This document shows, piece by piece, positions 8,062 through 16,250 of a DNA stretch of 64,000 nucleotides. Within the stretch, counting starts at the first letter, position 1, and each line of letters begins with the position of its first letter. The stretch comes from JBCBTD01 sp039818825 (GTDB lineage: Bacteria > Pseudomonadota > Alphaproteobacteria > Geminicoccales > Geminicoccaceae). The position numbers and the translations under genes are program-made. The stretch is taken from positions 7,363 to 71,362 of the forward strand of contig JBCBTD010000013.1 in assembly GCA_039818825.1 (NCBI GenBank). Direction: 5' to 3'. The notes under the pieces are model-generated. The model had not been told where the DNA came from. It searched no databases and worked only from the letters and a program-made list of their open reading frames with translations.

Positions 8062-8538
8062 TCAGCGGGGTGACGCCGCGATCGGCTGGGCGTAACGCGG
8101 CTCCATGTCCCACGGGAACAGAATCCAGGTGTCCTGCGACACCTCGGTGATGAACGTGTCGACCACGCTGCGTCCGGCGGGCTTCGCATACACCGTCGCG
8201 AAGTGAGCGTCGGGCAGCATTTCGCGAACGATACGACCGGTCTGGCCGGTATCGACGAGGTCGTCGATGATCAGCCACCCGCGCCCACGGCCGTCGATGT
8301 CCTTGAGCACGTTGGGCTCGCGCTGCGCCTCGTGATCGTAGCTGGCGATGCACACCGTATCGATCAGACGCACGTCGAGTTCGCGTGAAACGATGTGTGC
8401 CGGCACCAGGCCGCCCCTGGCGATGGCGACGATTCCGGACCACGGCCCGTGCGCGGCAAGCCGCCAGGACAACGCTTTGGCGTCGCGGTGAAGTTCTTCC
8501 CAAGAGACCGGGAAATAACGCCGTTCGCTCTCGCTCAC
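8062..8538 (-). CDS. gpt: Xanthine phosphoribosyltransferase
   Basis: A 158-residue type I phosphoribosyltransferase that closely follows E. coli Gpt. Shared segments include VAIARGGLVPA, SRELDVRLIDTVCIASYDH, the PRPP-binding loop IDDLVDTG (91-98) and VYAKPAGR. It salvages xanthine and guanine to XMP and GMP with PRPP. The GTG at 8538 is preferred to a GTG at 8583: it has GGAGG upstream and gives a length close to the 152 residues of E. coli Gpt. The C-terminal ILFPWDMEPRY segment is as in the family. It stands alone between a small-protein gene and DUF1192. Confidence 0.92.
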   Translation of the reverse strand: MSESERRYFPVSWEELHRDAKALSWRLAAHGPWSGIVAIARGGLVPAHIVSRELDVRLIDTVCIASYDHEAQREPNVLKDIDGRGRGWLIIDDLVDTGQTGRIVREMLPDAHFATVYAKPAGRSVVDTFITEVSQDTWILFPWDMEPRYAQPIAASPR

Positions 8539-8660
8539 CCGCCCCTCCGCCAACTCGCTGGAGCCGGGCTTTAGGGGTGCCACTGCCGGCGGTCAAGCTG
8601 GCTCCCGTCGACAGCCCCGCAGCTTGCGCTTACCATCGGCAGCGTGGAGGGGGGCGGCTC

Positions 8661-8870
8661 ATGCTCGACGACGATCTTCCCGCAAAGCGACCCGTTGGCC
8701 CGTCTTTGGGCGGCAGCCTCGCCGGCATCTCCGTCGGCGATCTCGAAGCCTACATCCAACGGCTCGAGGACGAGATCCGCCGCGTGCAGGCCGAACTCGA
8801 CCGTCACTCGGCCCACCGGGCCGCGGCCGAAGCGTTGTTCAAGCCGCGCGGCCCTCAGGACGAGGCGTGA
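8661..8870 (+). CDS. DUF1192 domain-containing protein
   Basis: A 69-residue protein with the alphaproteobacterial DUF1192 pattern: DDDLPAKRP near the N-terminus and ISVGDLEAYIQRLEDEIRRVQAELDRHSAHRAAAEALFK, a helical, probably coiled-coil core. GGAGG precedes the ATG. Its function is unknown in the literature I know. The stop codon overlaps the GTG start of the Nudix gene (GTGA), so the two are likely translated together, an arrangement that suggests a functional tie. Confidence 0.85.
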   Translation: MLDDDLPAKRPVGPSLGGSLAGISVGDLEAYIQRLEDEIRRVQAELDRHSAHRAAAEALFKPRGPQDEA

Positions 8871-9418
8871 CCGTCCGCTACTGCTGCATCTGCGGCTCGC
8901 CCACCAGCCGTCAGGTGCCGGCGGGCGACGACCATGATCGCGAGGTTTGCACAGCGTGCGGGCACGTCCACTACGAGAACCCCAAAGTCGTGGTCGGCGC
9001 CGTCTGCGCCCGCGGCGACCGGATCCTGCTCTGCCGACGGGCGATCGAGCCGCGGCGCGGCTTTTGGACGATCCCCGCGGGCTACATGGAGCTTGCAGAA
9101 ACGCCGGAAGAGGGGGCGATCCGCGAGGCGCACGAGGAAGCCGAAGCGACCATCGACATTCTGGGATTGCTCGCCGTCTACAGCATCAAGCGGATCGATC
9201 AGGTCCAGCTGTTCTATGCCGCCACCTTGCGCTCGGACCGGATCGCGGCTGGCCTGGAAACGCTGGAGGTCGCGATGGTGCCGTGGTCAGGAATTCCTTG
9301 GGACGACCTTGCCTTCCCGAGCGTCCACTGGGTATTGGCGGAAGCTCGGCAGCGCGGCATCGCCGATCCTGCACGGACACCGGTGTTGGCAGACCTGCCC
9401 GCCGGCCCACGTGGGTGA
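8867..9418 (+). CDS. Nudix hydrolase with N-terminal zinc ribbon
   Basis: A 183-residue protein. An N-terminal zinc ribbon has the pairs Cys6/Cys9 and Cys28/Cys31 (CCIC ... CTAC), followed by HYENPKVVVGAV, typical of NADH-pyrophosphatase-related Nudix enzymes. The Nudix box runs from about residue 72 (GYMELAETPEEGAIREAHEE), with the metal-binding REAHEE at 86-91; the usual Gly after EE is Ala here. Such enzymes hydrolyse nucleoside diphosphates linked to another moiety; the actual substrate is not evident. The GTG start at 8867 overlaps the DUF1192 stop. It ends about 50 nt before tRNA-Pro. Confidence 0.9.
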   Translation: MTVRYCCICGSPTSRQVPAGDDHDREVCTACGHVHYENPKVVVGAVCARGDRILLCRRAIEPRRGFWTIPAGYMELAETPEEGAIREAHEEAEATIDILGLLAVYSIKRIDQVQLFYAATLRSDRIAAGLETLEVAMVPWSGIPWDDLAFPSVHWVLAEARQRGIADPARTPVLADLPAGPRG

Positions 9419-9429
9419 GGCGACCGTCG

Positions 9430-9458
9430 TTGCTAGTCACACGTTCCTTCGTTTACAT
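9430..9458 (+). promoter_or_regulatory. Candidate promoter of tRNA-Pro
   Basis: TTGCTA (9430-9435) and TTACAT (9453-9458) are 17 nt apart and end 9 nt before the first base of the tRNA. Spacing and position fit a sigma-70 promoter, although the -10 element matches the consensus at only half its positions. Confidence 0.35.
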
Positions 9459-9467
9459 GCGCGCGCG

Positions 9468-9544
9468 CGGGGCGTAGCTCAGCCTGGTAGAGCGCCAGCT
9501 TTGGGAGCTGGATGTCGCGTGTTCGAATCACGCCGCCCCGACCA
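9468..9544 (+). tRNA. tRNA-Pro (anticodon UGG)
   Basis: A 77-nt cloverleaf. The acceptor stem CGGGGCG (9468-9474) pairs with CGCCCCG (9534-9540), followed by discriminator A and an encoded CCA end. The D-arm contains AGCTCAGCCTGGTAGAGC. The anticodon stem CCAGC/GCTGG encloses TTTGGGA, giving anticodon TGG at 9502-9504. The T-arm is GCGTGTTCGAATCACGC. It reads CCN proline codons, mainly CCA. The GST gene begins only 22 nt after the CCA end, so the two may share a transcript that is processed at the tRNA. Confidence 0.97.
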
Positions 9545-9566
9545 TGAAGACGACCGGAGCAGCACC

Positions 9567-10634
9567 GTGGCGACGCCCGTGCTGTACGTCGGGAATCGTG
9601 CGACCTCGTCCTGGTCGCTCAGGGCGTGGCTGGCACTCCACTTGGCCGAGCAGCCACTCGACGTCGTCGAGATCGACCTGTTCGCACCTGACCGGGTTCG
9701 GCGGATCGAAGCCGTCAGCCCGTCTGGCAAGCTCCCGGTGCTGGCCCAAGGCGATTTCGTGATCTGGGACAGCATGGCGATCATGGAATGGGCCGCCGAG
9801 CTGATGCCCGGCCTCTGGCCGACGGACGCCCGGCAGCGAGCAGTCGCGCGGTCGGTGGTCGCCGAGATCCACGGCGGCTTGGCATCACTGCGCTCGACCC
9901 TGCCGATGGACTGGTTCGCCACCTACACCGTGGCCAACCGGCTGCCCGCGAACACCGCAGACGACATCGATCGTGTGCTGGCCAGCTGCCAAGCGCTGCT
10001 GACGGCGGGCAGCGCGTCGCCCTTCCTGTTCGGTGACACGCCGACGCTTGCGGACGTCGCGCTGGTGCCGATCGCCAGCCGCCTCCGCACCTACGGGTTG
10101 ATGCCGGACGAAGCGCCGCTCGGGGATTACCTCGAACGGCTGCTCGGAACGGCTTCACTCGACGAGTGGTTTCTCGACACCGAGCCGCGCCCAGCACTCC
10201 CGGTAGCGCCGGCGGTGACGTTGGCGGGTCTCGACGGCTCGCCGGTTCGCGGCTCGACGGCCTCGCCAAAGGCCGGAACGCGCGCGCCCGCGCCGGCTGC
10301 GCCCGACCAGGAGGCCGCCGACGCCACGCACCGGACATCCGCAGGACCAAAAAAGTTGGAAGACGTGGTCGCACGTGCGCGGTTCAAGGGCCCGTCGCCC
10401 AGCCACGACCAGCGGCCAGCCCCGCGGACGCCCCGGGCACCGGACGACCGCGCGTTGCTGCGCCGGCCCGCCCCGTCGACGGAGATCGAGGTCGAGCCGG
10501 CGTCGAACGACGCCCCGACCGCGCGTAGCCCACGCGGCGACGACCAGCCCGGCCTGCCTTGGCTGCGTCGCTGGAGCGGCAGAGCGCCGAGCGTCGACAG
10601 CGGCCGCCGCCGCCCGCCGCGCCGCGACAAGTAG
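9567..10634 (+). CDS. Glutathione S-transferase family protein with long disordered C-terminal tail
   Basis: A 355-residue protein. Residues 1-80 are a thioredoxin-fold GST domain (RATSSWSLRAW with the active-site Ser region, SPSGKLPVL, and the W-DSMAIMEW glutathione-binding segment). Residues 85-205 are the helical GST domain with TPTLADVAL. From about residue 208 to the end there is a Pro/Ala/Arg-rich low-complexity tail of roughly 148 residues, not usual for GSTs. The GTG start follows a GGAGC sequence. The enzyme presumably conjugates or reduces substrates with glutathione; gshB elsewhere in the window supplies the thiol. Substrate unknown. Confidence 0.85.
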   Translation: MATPVLYVGNRATSSWSLRAWLALHLAEQPLDVVEIDLFAPDRVRRIEAVSPSGKLPVLAQGDFVIWDSMAIMEWAAELMPGLWPTDARQRAVARSVVAEIHGGLASLRSTLPMDWFATYTVANRLPANTADDIDRVLASCQALLTAGSASPFLFGDTPTLADVALVPIASRLRTYGLMPDEAPLGDYLERLLGTASLDEWFLDTEPRPALPVAPAVTLAGLDGSPVRGSTASPKAGTRAPAPAAPDQEAADATHRTSAGPKKLEDVVARARFKGPSPSHDQRPAPRTPRAPDDRALLRRPAPSTEIEVEPASNDAPTARSPRGDDQPGLPWLRRWSGRAPSVDSGRRRPPRRDK

Positions 10635-10655
10635 CGCGAAAAAGCGCAACATTTC

Positions 10656-10668
10656 TGTCACACTGACA
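10656..10668. promoter_or_regulatory. Inverted repeat TGTCA-CAC-TGACA upstream of phoU
   Basis: A perfect 5-bp inverted repeat with a 3-nt spacer lies in the short, AT-richer gap between the GST gene and phoU. The CTGTCAC half resembles one half of a Pho box, but a second direct repeat at the expected 11-nt phase is not seen. It may be an operator for phoU-phoB. Confidence 0.3.
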
Positions 10669-10732
10669 ACCTAAACTCATCACGCGGTGGGGGCGCGTGC
10701 GCGCCTTACGACCGCCGAGGCCGAGCGCGACC

Positions 10733-11413
10733 ATGCCCATCGAACACAGCGTCAAATCCTTCGACACCGATCTCGATGCGTTGGTGAACACCATCGTCGA
10801 GATGGGCGGCGTTGCCGAGAGTCAGGTGACTTGGGCCCTGGCGGCGCTCACCGAGCGCGACTTGATCGCCGGCCAGCGGGCGATCGACAGCGATGCGCGG
10901 CTCGACGAGTTGGAGGAACGTGTGGATCAGATGGCGGTGCGGCTGTTCGCCTTGCGGCAGCCGATGGCCATCGACCTCCGGCTCGTCGCGATGTCGCTGA
11001 AGATCTCCAACGACCTGGAGCGAGTCGGCGACTACTCGGTGAACGTCGCCAAGCGCGCCCGGCGGTTGGCCGACGCGCCGCCGGCACCCGCGATCCGCTC
11101 GCTGGGGCGGTTGGGCCGGCTTTGCCAGGACATGCTCAGCGACGTCATCGACGCCTACATCCAACGCGACGCCCGGAAAGCGATGGCCGTCTGGCACCGC
11201 GATACCGAGGTCGACGCCTTCTACGACAGCGTGTTCCGCGAGCTCCTCACCTACGTCCTCGAAGACCCGCGGACCACGTCGGCTTCGATCGATCTGATGT
11301 TCGTGGCGAAGCACTTGGAGCGGATCGGCGACCACAGCACCAACATCGCCGAGCGCCTGCACTACGTGATCCACGGTGACCGCATCAACCGGCCACGGAG
11401 CGAGTTGCCTTGA
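10733..11413 (+). CDS. phoU: Phosphate signalling protein PhoU
   Basis: A 226-residue all-helical PhoU protein with two copies of the PhoU repeat. The first contains VNTIVEMGGVAESQV and LRLVAMSLKISNDLERVGDYSVNVAKRA; the second contains SIDLMFVAKHLERIGDHSTNIAERLHY. The E/D-x3-D metal-binding motifs of both repeats are present. PhoU restrains the PhoR/PhoB response through the Pst transporter when phosphate is plentiful. ATG 10733 fits homologues; a GTG at 10697 behind a G-rich sequence is an alternative. It is coupled to phoB by a TTGA overlap. The pst genes and phoR are not in this window. Confidence 0.93.
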   Translation: MPIEHSVKSFDTDLDALVNTIVEMGGVAESQVTWALAALTERDLIAGQRAIDSDARLDELEERVDQMAVRLFALRQPMAIDLRLVAMSLKISNDLERVGDYSVNVAKRARRLADAPPAPAIRSLGRLGRLCQDMLSDVIDAYIQRDARKAMAVWHRDTEVDAFYDSVFRELLTYVLEDPRTTSASIDLMFVAKHLERIGDHSTNIAERLHYVIHGDRINRPRSELP

Positions 11414-12120
11414 AGCCTTACGTGCTGATCGTCGAGGACGAGCCGCCGATCCAGGACTTGCTCGCCTACAACCTGCAGACCCACGGTTTCGAGGTCGGCC
11501 AAGCCTACGACGGTGAGGACGCGTTGGTCGTGATCGCCGAGCGCCTCCCCGACCTGTTGATCCTCGACTGGATGTTGCCGCACCTCTCCGGCATCGAGGT
11601 GTGCCGCCGCCTCCGCCGCAAGCCTGAGACGCAGCGGCTGCCGATCATCATGCTGACCGCCCGCGCCGAGGAGCCCGATCGCCTGCGGGGCCTGGAGACC
11701 GGCGCCGACGACTTCATCGTCAAGCCGTTCTCCGTCGCCGAAGTCGTGGCTCGCTCCCGCGCCGTCCTGCGCCGGAGCCGGCCGGCTCTGGAAGAACCGG
11801 AGTTGCGTGTCGGCGAGCTGTTGATGGACCTCAACAGCCACCGCGTGTTCCGCAGCCAGCGGCAGATCCACCTGAGCCCGACCGAGTTCCGCCTGCTGCG
11901 CCACCTGATGGAAAACCCGGGCCGGGTCTTCAGCCGGGCGCAATTGCTCGACGCCGTTTGGGGCATCAATCAGGAGGTCGAGCTGCGCACGGTGGACGCC
12001 ACGGTCCGCCGTTTGCGCCGGGCGCTCAACGGTCAGGGCGAACGGGACCTGATGCGCACCGTCCGCGCCGAGGGCTATGCCCTGGATGCCCCCGCAACGG
12101 TCAACGGCGAGCCCGCCTGA
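11410..12120 (+). CDS. phoB: Phosphate regulon response regulator PhoB
   Basis: A 236-residue OmpR-family regulator. The receiver domain has acidic Glu9/Asp10, phospho-acceptor Asp53 (LLILDWMLP), Thr83 and Lys105 (FIVKPF). The DNA-binding winged helix covers roughly 130-225, with LSPTEFRLLRHLMENPGRVFSR and the recognition helix VDATVRRLRRAL. Together with phoU upstream this supports PhoB, the activator of phosphate-starvation genes. TTG at 11410 overlaps the phoU stop. The cognate kinase PhoR, often next to phoB, is absent here. Confidence 0.93.
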   Translation: MKPYVLIVEDEPPIQDLLAYNLQTHGFEVGQAYDGEDALVVIAERLPDLLILDWMLPHLSGIEVCRRLRRKPETQRLPIIMLTARAEEPDRLRGLETGADDFIVKPFSVAEVVARSRAVLRRSRPALEEPELRVGELLMDLNSHRVFRSQRQIHLSPTEFRLLRHLMENPGRVFSRAQLLDAVWGINQEVELRTVDATVRRLRRALNGQGERDLMRTVRAEGYALDAPATVNGEPA

Positions 12121-12171
12121 ACCGAGCGGCAGATCACCGCACGCAGCAATCGAATCCCGAGCGACGAGGCG

Positions 12172-13911
12172 CTAGCGCACGTACCAGGCCGGCGCCTCGG
12201 CCCGCAATGCGGTGCCGGCCATGGCCGCGCGCAACAGCCCGCGGACCTCCGCGAGCCCGTGGCTGACCAGGCCAAGCTCGCGCAGAAAGCGCAAGTACGG
12301 CGCTGGCGCGTCGGGATAGTGCACGAGTTCCACCGTGGCTCCGGTCGGCGCACCCACTGCTTCGGTCGCGGCTGCGACGGCATCGACGAACCCGCCCAGA
12401 TCGTCGACGAGACCGTTGGCGTGGGCTTCGCGCCCGAGCCAAACGCGTCCGCCGGCGAGCCCGCGGACGGTATCGACAGGGAGGTCGCGACCGGCCGCGA
12501 CACGCTCCAGAAACTGCCCGTAGGCGACGTCGACGAAGGCGTCCACCCGCGCCAAGTCAGCCGCGGTCCAAGGCTCGACCAGCGAGGTGAGCGTTCCGGA
12601 ACCGCCTTGTCGGACGATCGTGACGTCCACGCCGAGCCGCTCCAACAGCCCCGCCAAGGCCGGCTTGCCGGCGATCACGCCGATCGAGCCGGTGAGCGTC
12701 ATCGCCGACGCCATGATCCGGCTCGCGTCCATGCTGATCCAGTAGCCGCCCGAAGCCGCGACGTCCGCCATCGAGACGACGACCGGGATGCCAGCGCTTC
12801 GCGCCTGACGGACCGCCGCGGCAATGGTCTCGGATGCCACCGCCGAACCGCCCGGCGAGTTGACCCGCAGCAGCACCGCGTCGACGTCGTCCCGGCGCGC
12901 CGCATCGATCGCGGCAGCCACGCTGTCACCGGCGATCTGCCGGTCGCCGAACGGGTCGTCGCTCTTGCCGCGGAAGATCGGACCCACGGCATGGACGAAC
13001 CCGATCGTCGCCTCGGCGGCAGGCGTGTCGGCCAACGGGACGTCCACGTAACGGTCGAGGTCGAAGTTCCCGACCTCGCCGACGCGATCCTCGACCAACT
13101 CGCGCAACCGGGCGGCGTGTGCGACCTCGTCGATCAGACCGCGCTCGCGCGCCGCTTCGGCGGAGAGCGGCCCCGCCGCCACCGCCGCTTCGACCTCGCT
13201 GACGGCAAGACCTCGGCCGCGGGCGATGCCGGTGACCAGCTCGTCGAAGAGCCCTTCGAGCAGTCGTCGCGTCGTTGCCGCCGATTCTGGTGACGGTGCC
13301 GTGCGGCTGACCGACTCCAACGCGGATTTGAACGCCTCGCGCTGCACCACTTGGAAATCGACGTCGTAGTCGTCGAGCAGCCGCCGAACGAACACCTGCT
13401 CGCTCTGCAAACCGACGATCGCGACGCTACCGACGGGCTGCACCTGGACGTGCTCGAACGCGGCAGCGAGATAGGTTCCGACCAGCCCACCATCCAGCTC
13501 GCCAAGGCTGTCGGCGTACACGGCCGTCAGCTTGCCAGCGTCGCGGAGTGCGGCAATCGCGGTATGGAGTTCCTCGGCCGCGGTCGCGCTGAAGCCCGTG
13601 CCGTCGACACGGGCGACCACACCGGCAACCCGCGGATCGCGCTTGGCGCGATCGAGTGCGACGAGCACCTCGGGCAGCGAGGGGCGAGCGCCGATCCCCA
13701 ATGCCGCGATCGAGCGGAAGCCGGACGGCTTCTCTGGCACGCCGCCGCGCCAGTCGGCCACGAGGACGACCTGGTCCGGCATGGTCGCATCGGAACGGAC
13801 GAGGCCGGAGAACCAATAGGCGGCACCAAGGCCGCCGGCGACCATCAGCACCGCTACGAAACCGATCGCCGCCAGGAGGCGGACGGTCCAACGGAGCAGG
13901 AAGCGGACCAC
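12172..13911 (-). CDS. sppA: Signal peptide peptidase SppA, 67-kDa type
   Basis: A 579-residue double-length SppA. A single membrane anchor lies at about residues 11-35. The N-terminal half supplies the general base Lys195 (REAFKSALES) and the C-terminal half the nucleophile Ser387 (DVAASGGYW), with NSPGGSAVASETI before it; this matches the split Ser/Lys dyad of E. coli SppA. It degrades signal peptides left in the membrane after preprotein processing. The GTG start lies 1 nt after the rlmN stop, so it is translated from the same mRNA. It converges on phoB without a visible terminator. Confidence 0.93.
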   Translation of the reverse strand: MVRFLLRWTVRLLAAIGFVAVLMVAGGLGAAYWFSGLVRSDATMPDQVVLVADWRGGVPEKPSGFRSIAALGIGARPSLPEVLVALDRAKRDPRVAGVVARVDGTGFSATAAEELHTAIAALRDAGKLTAVYADSLGELDGGLVGTYLAAAFEHVQVQPVGSVAIVGLQSEQVFVRRLLDDYDVDFQVVQREAFKSALESVSRTAPSPESAATTRRLLEGLFDELVTGIARGRGLAVSEVEAAVAAGPLSAEAARERGLIDEVAHAARLRELVEDRVGEVGNFDLDRYVDVPLADTPAAEATIGFVHAVGPIFRGKSDDPFGDRQIAGDSVAAAIDAARRDDVDAVLLRVNSPGGSAVASETIAAAVRQARSAGIPVVVSMADVAASGGYWISMDASRIMASAMTLTGSIGVIAGKPALAGLLERLGVDVTIVRQGGSGTLTSLVEPWTAADLARVDAFVDVAYGQFLERVAAGRDLPVDTVRGLAGGRVWLGREAHANGLVDDLGGFVDAVAAATEAVGAPTGATVELVHYPDAPAPYLRFLRELGLVSHGLAEVRGLLRAAMAGTALRAEAPAWYVR

Positions 13912-13912
13912 C

Positions 13913-15019
13913 TCAGACGGCTCCCGGAACGGCTTCGGCCACCCGGCGCGCCCGCTCGCTGACGGTCTTCAGCTGCCCGCACGCGGCGAAGATGTCGCGG
14001 CCGCGGGGCGTGCGCACCGGCGACGCAAAACCCGCCGCTTCGACGATCTGGGCGAACGCTTCGATGCGCGGCCACGGCGAGCAGACGTAGGCCGAGCCTG
14101 GCCAGGGGTTGAACGGGATGAGATTGACCTTGGCCGGGAAGCCGCGCAGCAGCCGCACCAGCACTCGCGCGTCGGCATCCGTGTCGTTGATGCCGTCCAG
14201 CATCACGTACTCGAAGGTGATCGGCCGTCCGTCGTGGGGATAGGCGCGGCAGGCGGCGAGCAGATCGGCGATGTTCCATTTGCGATTGATCGGGACCAAG
14301 ACGTCGCGCAACGGATCGCGCACGGCGTGCAAGGAGATGGCGAGCTTGCAGCGGAGGTCATGGCCGGCTTCGCCGATGCGCGGTACGACGCCGGAGGTCG
14401 ACAAGGTGATCTTGCGCCGCGAAATGGCTATGCCCTCGCCGTCCATGGCGATCTTGAGCGCGGCTTTGACGTTGTCGTAGTTGAACAGCGGTTCGCCCAT
14501 GCCCATGACGACGATGTTGGTGAGCCGCCGGGCTCGCCGCTCGTCCCAGTCGCCGAGTGTGTCGCGGGCGATCCTGATCTGTTCGACGATCTCGCCCGCC
14601 GTGAGGTTGCGAACCAGCTTCATGGTCCCGGTGTGGCAGAACGTGCAGCTCAGCGTGCATCCCACCTGGGTGGAGATGCAAAGGGCGCCCCGGTCGGGCT
14701 CCGGGATGTAGACCGCCTCGACCTCGCGTCCATCGACGAGCCGCACCAGCCACTTGATGGTGCCGTCGTCGGACCGCTGCTCGGTGGCCACGGTCGGGCG
14801 TTGCCACGGCAGAAGTTCGGCCAGCCGGACCCGCAGCTCCGCCGGCAGGTCGGTCATGGCGTCGTAGGCGGGGGCACCCCGGCGATAGAGCCACCCCCAA
14901 AGCTGGAACGTCCGCATCCGGAGTTGCCGGTCGGGAACGCCCGCCGCTCGGAGATGGCCCTCGAGCGTCTCCCGGTCGAGCCCGACCGGACCGTCGGCCG
15001 TGGGTCCGCGCGCGCTCAC
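13913..15019 (-). CDS. rlmN: Dual-specificity 23S rRNA A2503 / tRNA A37 C2-methyltransferase RlmN
   Basis: A 368-residue radical-SAM enzyme with the CxxxCxxC cluster at Cys121, Cys125 and Cys128 (GCTLSCTFCHTGTM). The GMGEPLFNYDNV motif and the second catalytic Cys347 (FAACGQL) are present. It adds a methyl group to C2 of A2503 in 23S rRNA and, in E. coli, A37 of some tRNAs. The GTG start overlaps the stop of the upstream IalB-like gene (GTGA), and sppA follows after one base, forming a tight operon. Confidence 0.96.
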   Translation of the reverse strand: MSARGPTADGPVGLDRETLEGHLRAAGVPDRQLRMRTFQLWGWLYRRGAPAYDAMTDLPAELRVRLAELLPWQRPTVATEQRSDDGTIKWLVRLVDGREVEAVYIPEPDRGALCISTQVGCTLSCTFCHTGTMKLVRNLTAGEIVEQIRIARDTLGDWDERRARRLTNIVVMGMGEPLFNYDNVKAALKIAMDGEGIAISRRKITLSTSGVVPRIGEAGHDLRCKLAISLHAVRDPLRDVLVPINRKWNIADLLAACRAYPHDGRPITFEYVMLDGINDTDADARVLVRLLRGFPAKVNLIPFNPWPGSAYVCSPWPRIEAFAQIVEAAGFASPVRTPRGRDIFAACGQLKTVSERARRVAEAVPGAV

Positions 15020-15546
15020 GAACAGGTCCGGGTAAGCGCCTCGGCGGCGGCGGTGAAGCCGAGCAGCGAGTAAGTGTCCTCGGACCAGGTATCGAGTGTC
15101 GACGTGCCGCGAACGGTCAGATTGATGCCCGACCGCATCGCACCGATCAGCGCCTCGTCGTCGGCGGCGCCACGACTCCAGGCATATTCGCCTTGGGTAA
15201 AGAACTGGAACGTTCGGTTGCCGTCGACGACCACCCGGACCTCGCTGCCCTCCTTGTAGGCGTAGCCCGGCTGGACGCTGACTTCGCCTGGGCCCGCACG
15301 ACCGGCGACCCGGGTGACCAGCATGGCCGGGTCACCGCGCCGGTTGTAGTTGCCGTCCTGGTTGGTCGGCTCGGTGGCGATGAAGCAGAGCTTGCGGTCG
15401 CCGTCTTCGTAGGTGAACAGGCTCCAGTCGCGATAGGCGGCGACGAACTGCTGCTGGGCGACGGCCGGCCACGTCGTGAGCAAGAGAACGAGCGAGAGCA
15501 AGGCAAGGTGCAGACGCAGCAGCATGGGTGTCGGGCGCTCGGTCAT
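15016..15546 (-). CDS. Invasion-associated locus B (IalB) family exported protein
   Basis: A 176-residue protein with a Sec signal peptide (hydrophobic LLRLHLALLSLVLLLTTW, cleavage near AVA-QQQ). The mature part has the IalB-like outline: YRDWSLFTYEDGDRKLCFIATEP, MLVTR and a Cys near the C-terminus that could pair with the first. Such proteins are common periplasmic or surface proteins of alphaproteobacteria; only the Bartonella member has an infection link, so the name says little about role here. ATG 15546 gives a full signal peptide; the more distant upstream frame lacks support. Confidence 0.8.
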   Translation of the reverse strand: MTERPTPMLLRLHLALLSLVLLLTTWPAVAQQQFVAAYRDWSLFTYEDGDRKLCFIATEPTNQDGNYNRRGDPAMLVTRVAGRAGPGEVSVQPGYAYKEGSEVRVVVDGNRTFQFFTQGEYAWSRGAADDEALIGAMRSGINLTVRGTSTLDTWSEDTYSLLGFTAAAEALTRTCS

Positions 15547-15643
15547 GATTTGGGATGCCTGAATAGTAGAGAGCGGAACGGCGCGCGTGAAGCATCCGAC
15601 GACGCCGCACGCAAGGCTCCAAGACCGCGCGGGGCAGCCCGTG

Positions 15644-16183
15644 TCAGGGACGCCGCAGCCGCGGCCCGCCGTGGACGTGTACGGGCGCAGCCGCCGTCGG
15701 TCCACCGGCGCGGACCGGGCGTTCGGCAAAACGCCCGAGCGACAGCATCCGGTCGTACATCACGATCGCCGCGGCAACCCCGAGATTGACGCAGAACCGG
15801 GTCGGAATCCGGACCACGTGATCGCAACGCGCGACCATGGCCGGGCTCAGGCTACCTCGCTCCGGGCCGAGCACGTAGGCGGCGCTGCGGGGATGGCGAA
15901 AGCTCGGCAGATCGATCGCCTCGTCGACGAGTTCGACGCCGACCAACCGGCAGCTGCGCGGCAATTGGAGATCGGCGACCGCCGGGTAAGCGTAGAGCGG
16001 CAGTTGCGCCTCGGCACGGGTGGTGTCGGACTTGGCTTCGGCGACGTTCCACGCCGCGTCGATCATGAAGACGAAGCTCGCGCCGAACGCGTGGGCGGTC
16101 CGCACCAACGTGCCCAGGTTCATGGGCTTGCTGATCGCCTCTGCGCCGACCGCGAAATAGCCGCGTTGCATGGGTTCCTGCAT
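15644..16183 (-). CDS. SpoU/TrmH-family RNA 2'-O-methyltransferase
   Basis: A 179-residue SPOUT-class methyltransferase. Motif 1 is PMNLGTLVRTAHAFGA (Asn and Arg as in TrmH), motif 2 is YVLGPERGSLS, and motif 3 is IPTRFCVNLGVAAAIVMYDR. It should transfer a methyl group from SAM to a ribose 2'-OH in tRNA or rRNA; the target base is not clear. It is short and lacks an N-terminal RNA-binding extension. ATG 16183 is used since the core motif begins shortly after. It is divergent from the quinone oxidoreductase gene across 67 nt. Confidence 0.88.
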   Translation of the reverse strand: MQEPMQRGYFAVGAEAISKPMNLGTLVRTAHAFGASFVFMIDAAWNVAEAKSDTTRAEAQLPLYAYPAVADLQLPRSCRLVGVELVDEAIDLPSFRHPRSAAYVLGPERGSLSPAMVARCDHVVRIPTRFCVNLGVAAAIVMYDRMLSLGRFAERPVRAGGPTAAAPVHVHGGPRLRRP

Positions 16184-16250
16184 GGACCGGTTCTTGCCAC
16201 CGGCGACGCCTTCGGCCAAGCATTCCAACTCGGAGCGAAGGAGAGGGCCG

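Noticed and set aside
9468..9544. tRNA-Pro as an attachment site of an integrated element
   Set aside because: No integrase, no direct repeat of the tRNA 3' end and no foreign-looking genes are seen downstream.
10651..10668. Pho box upstream of phoU
   Set aside because: Only one CTGTCAC-like half is present and the second half is inverted, not direct, so it does not meet the Pho box pattern.
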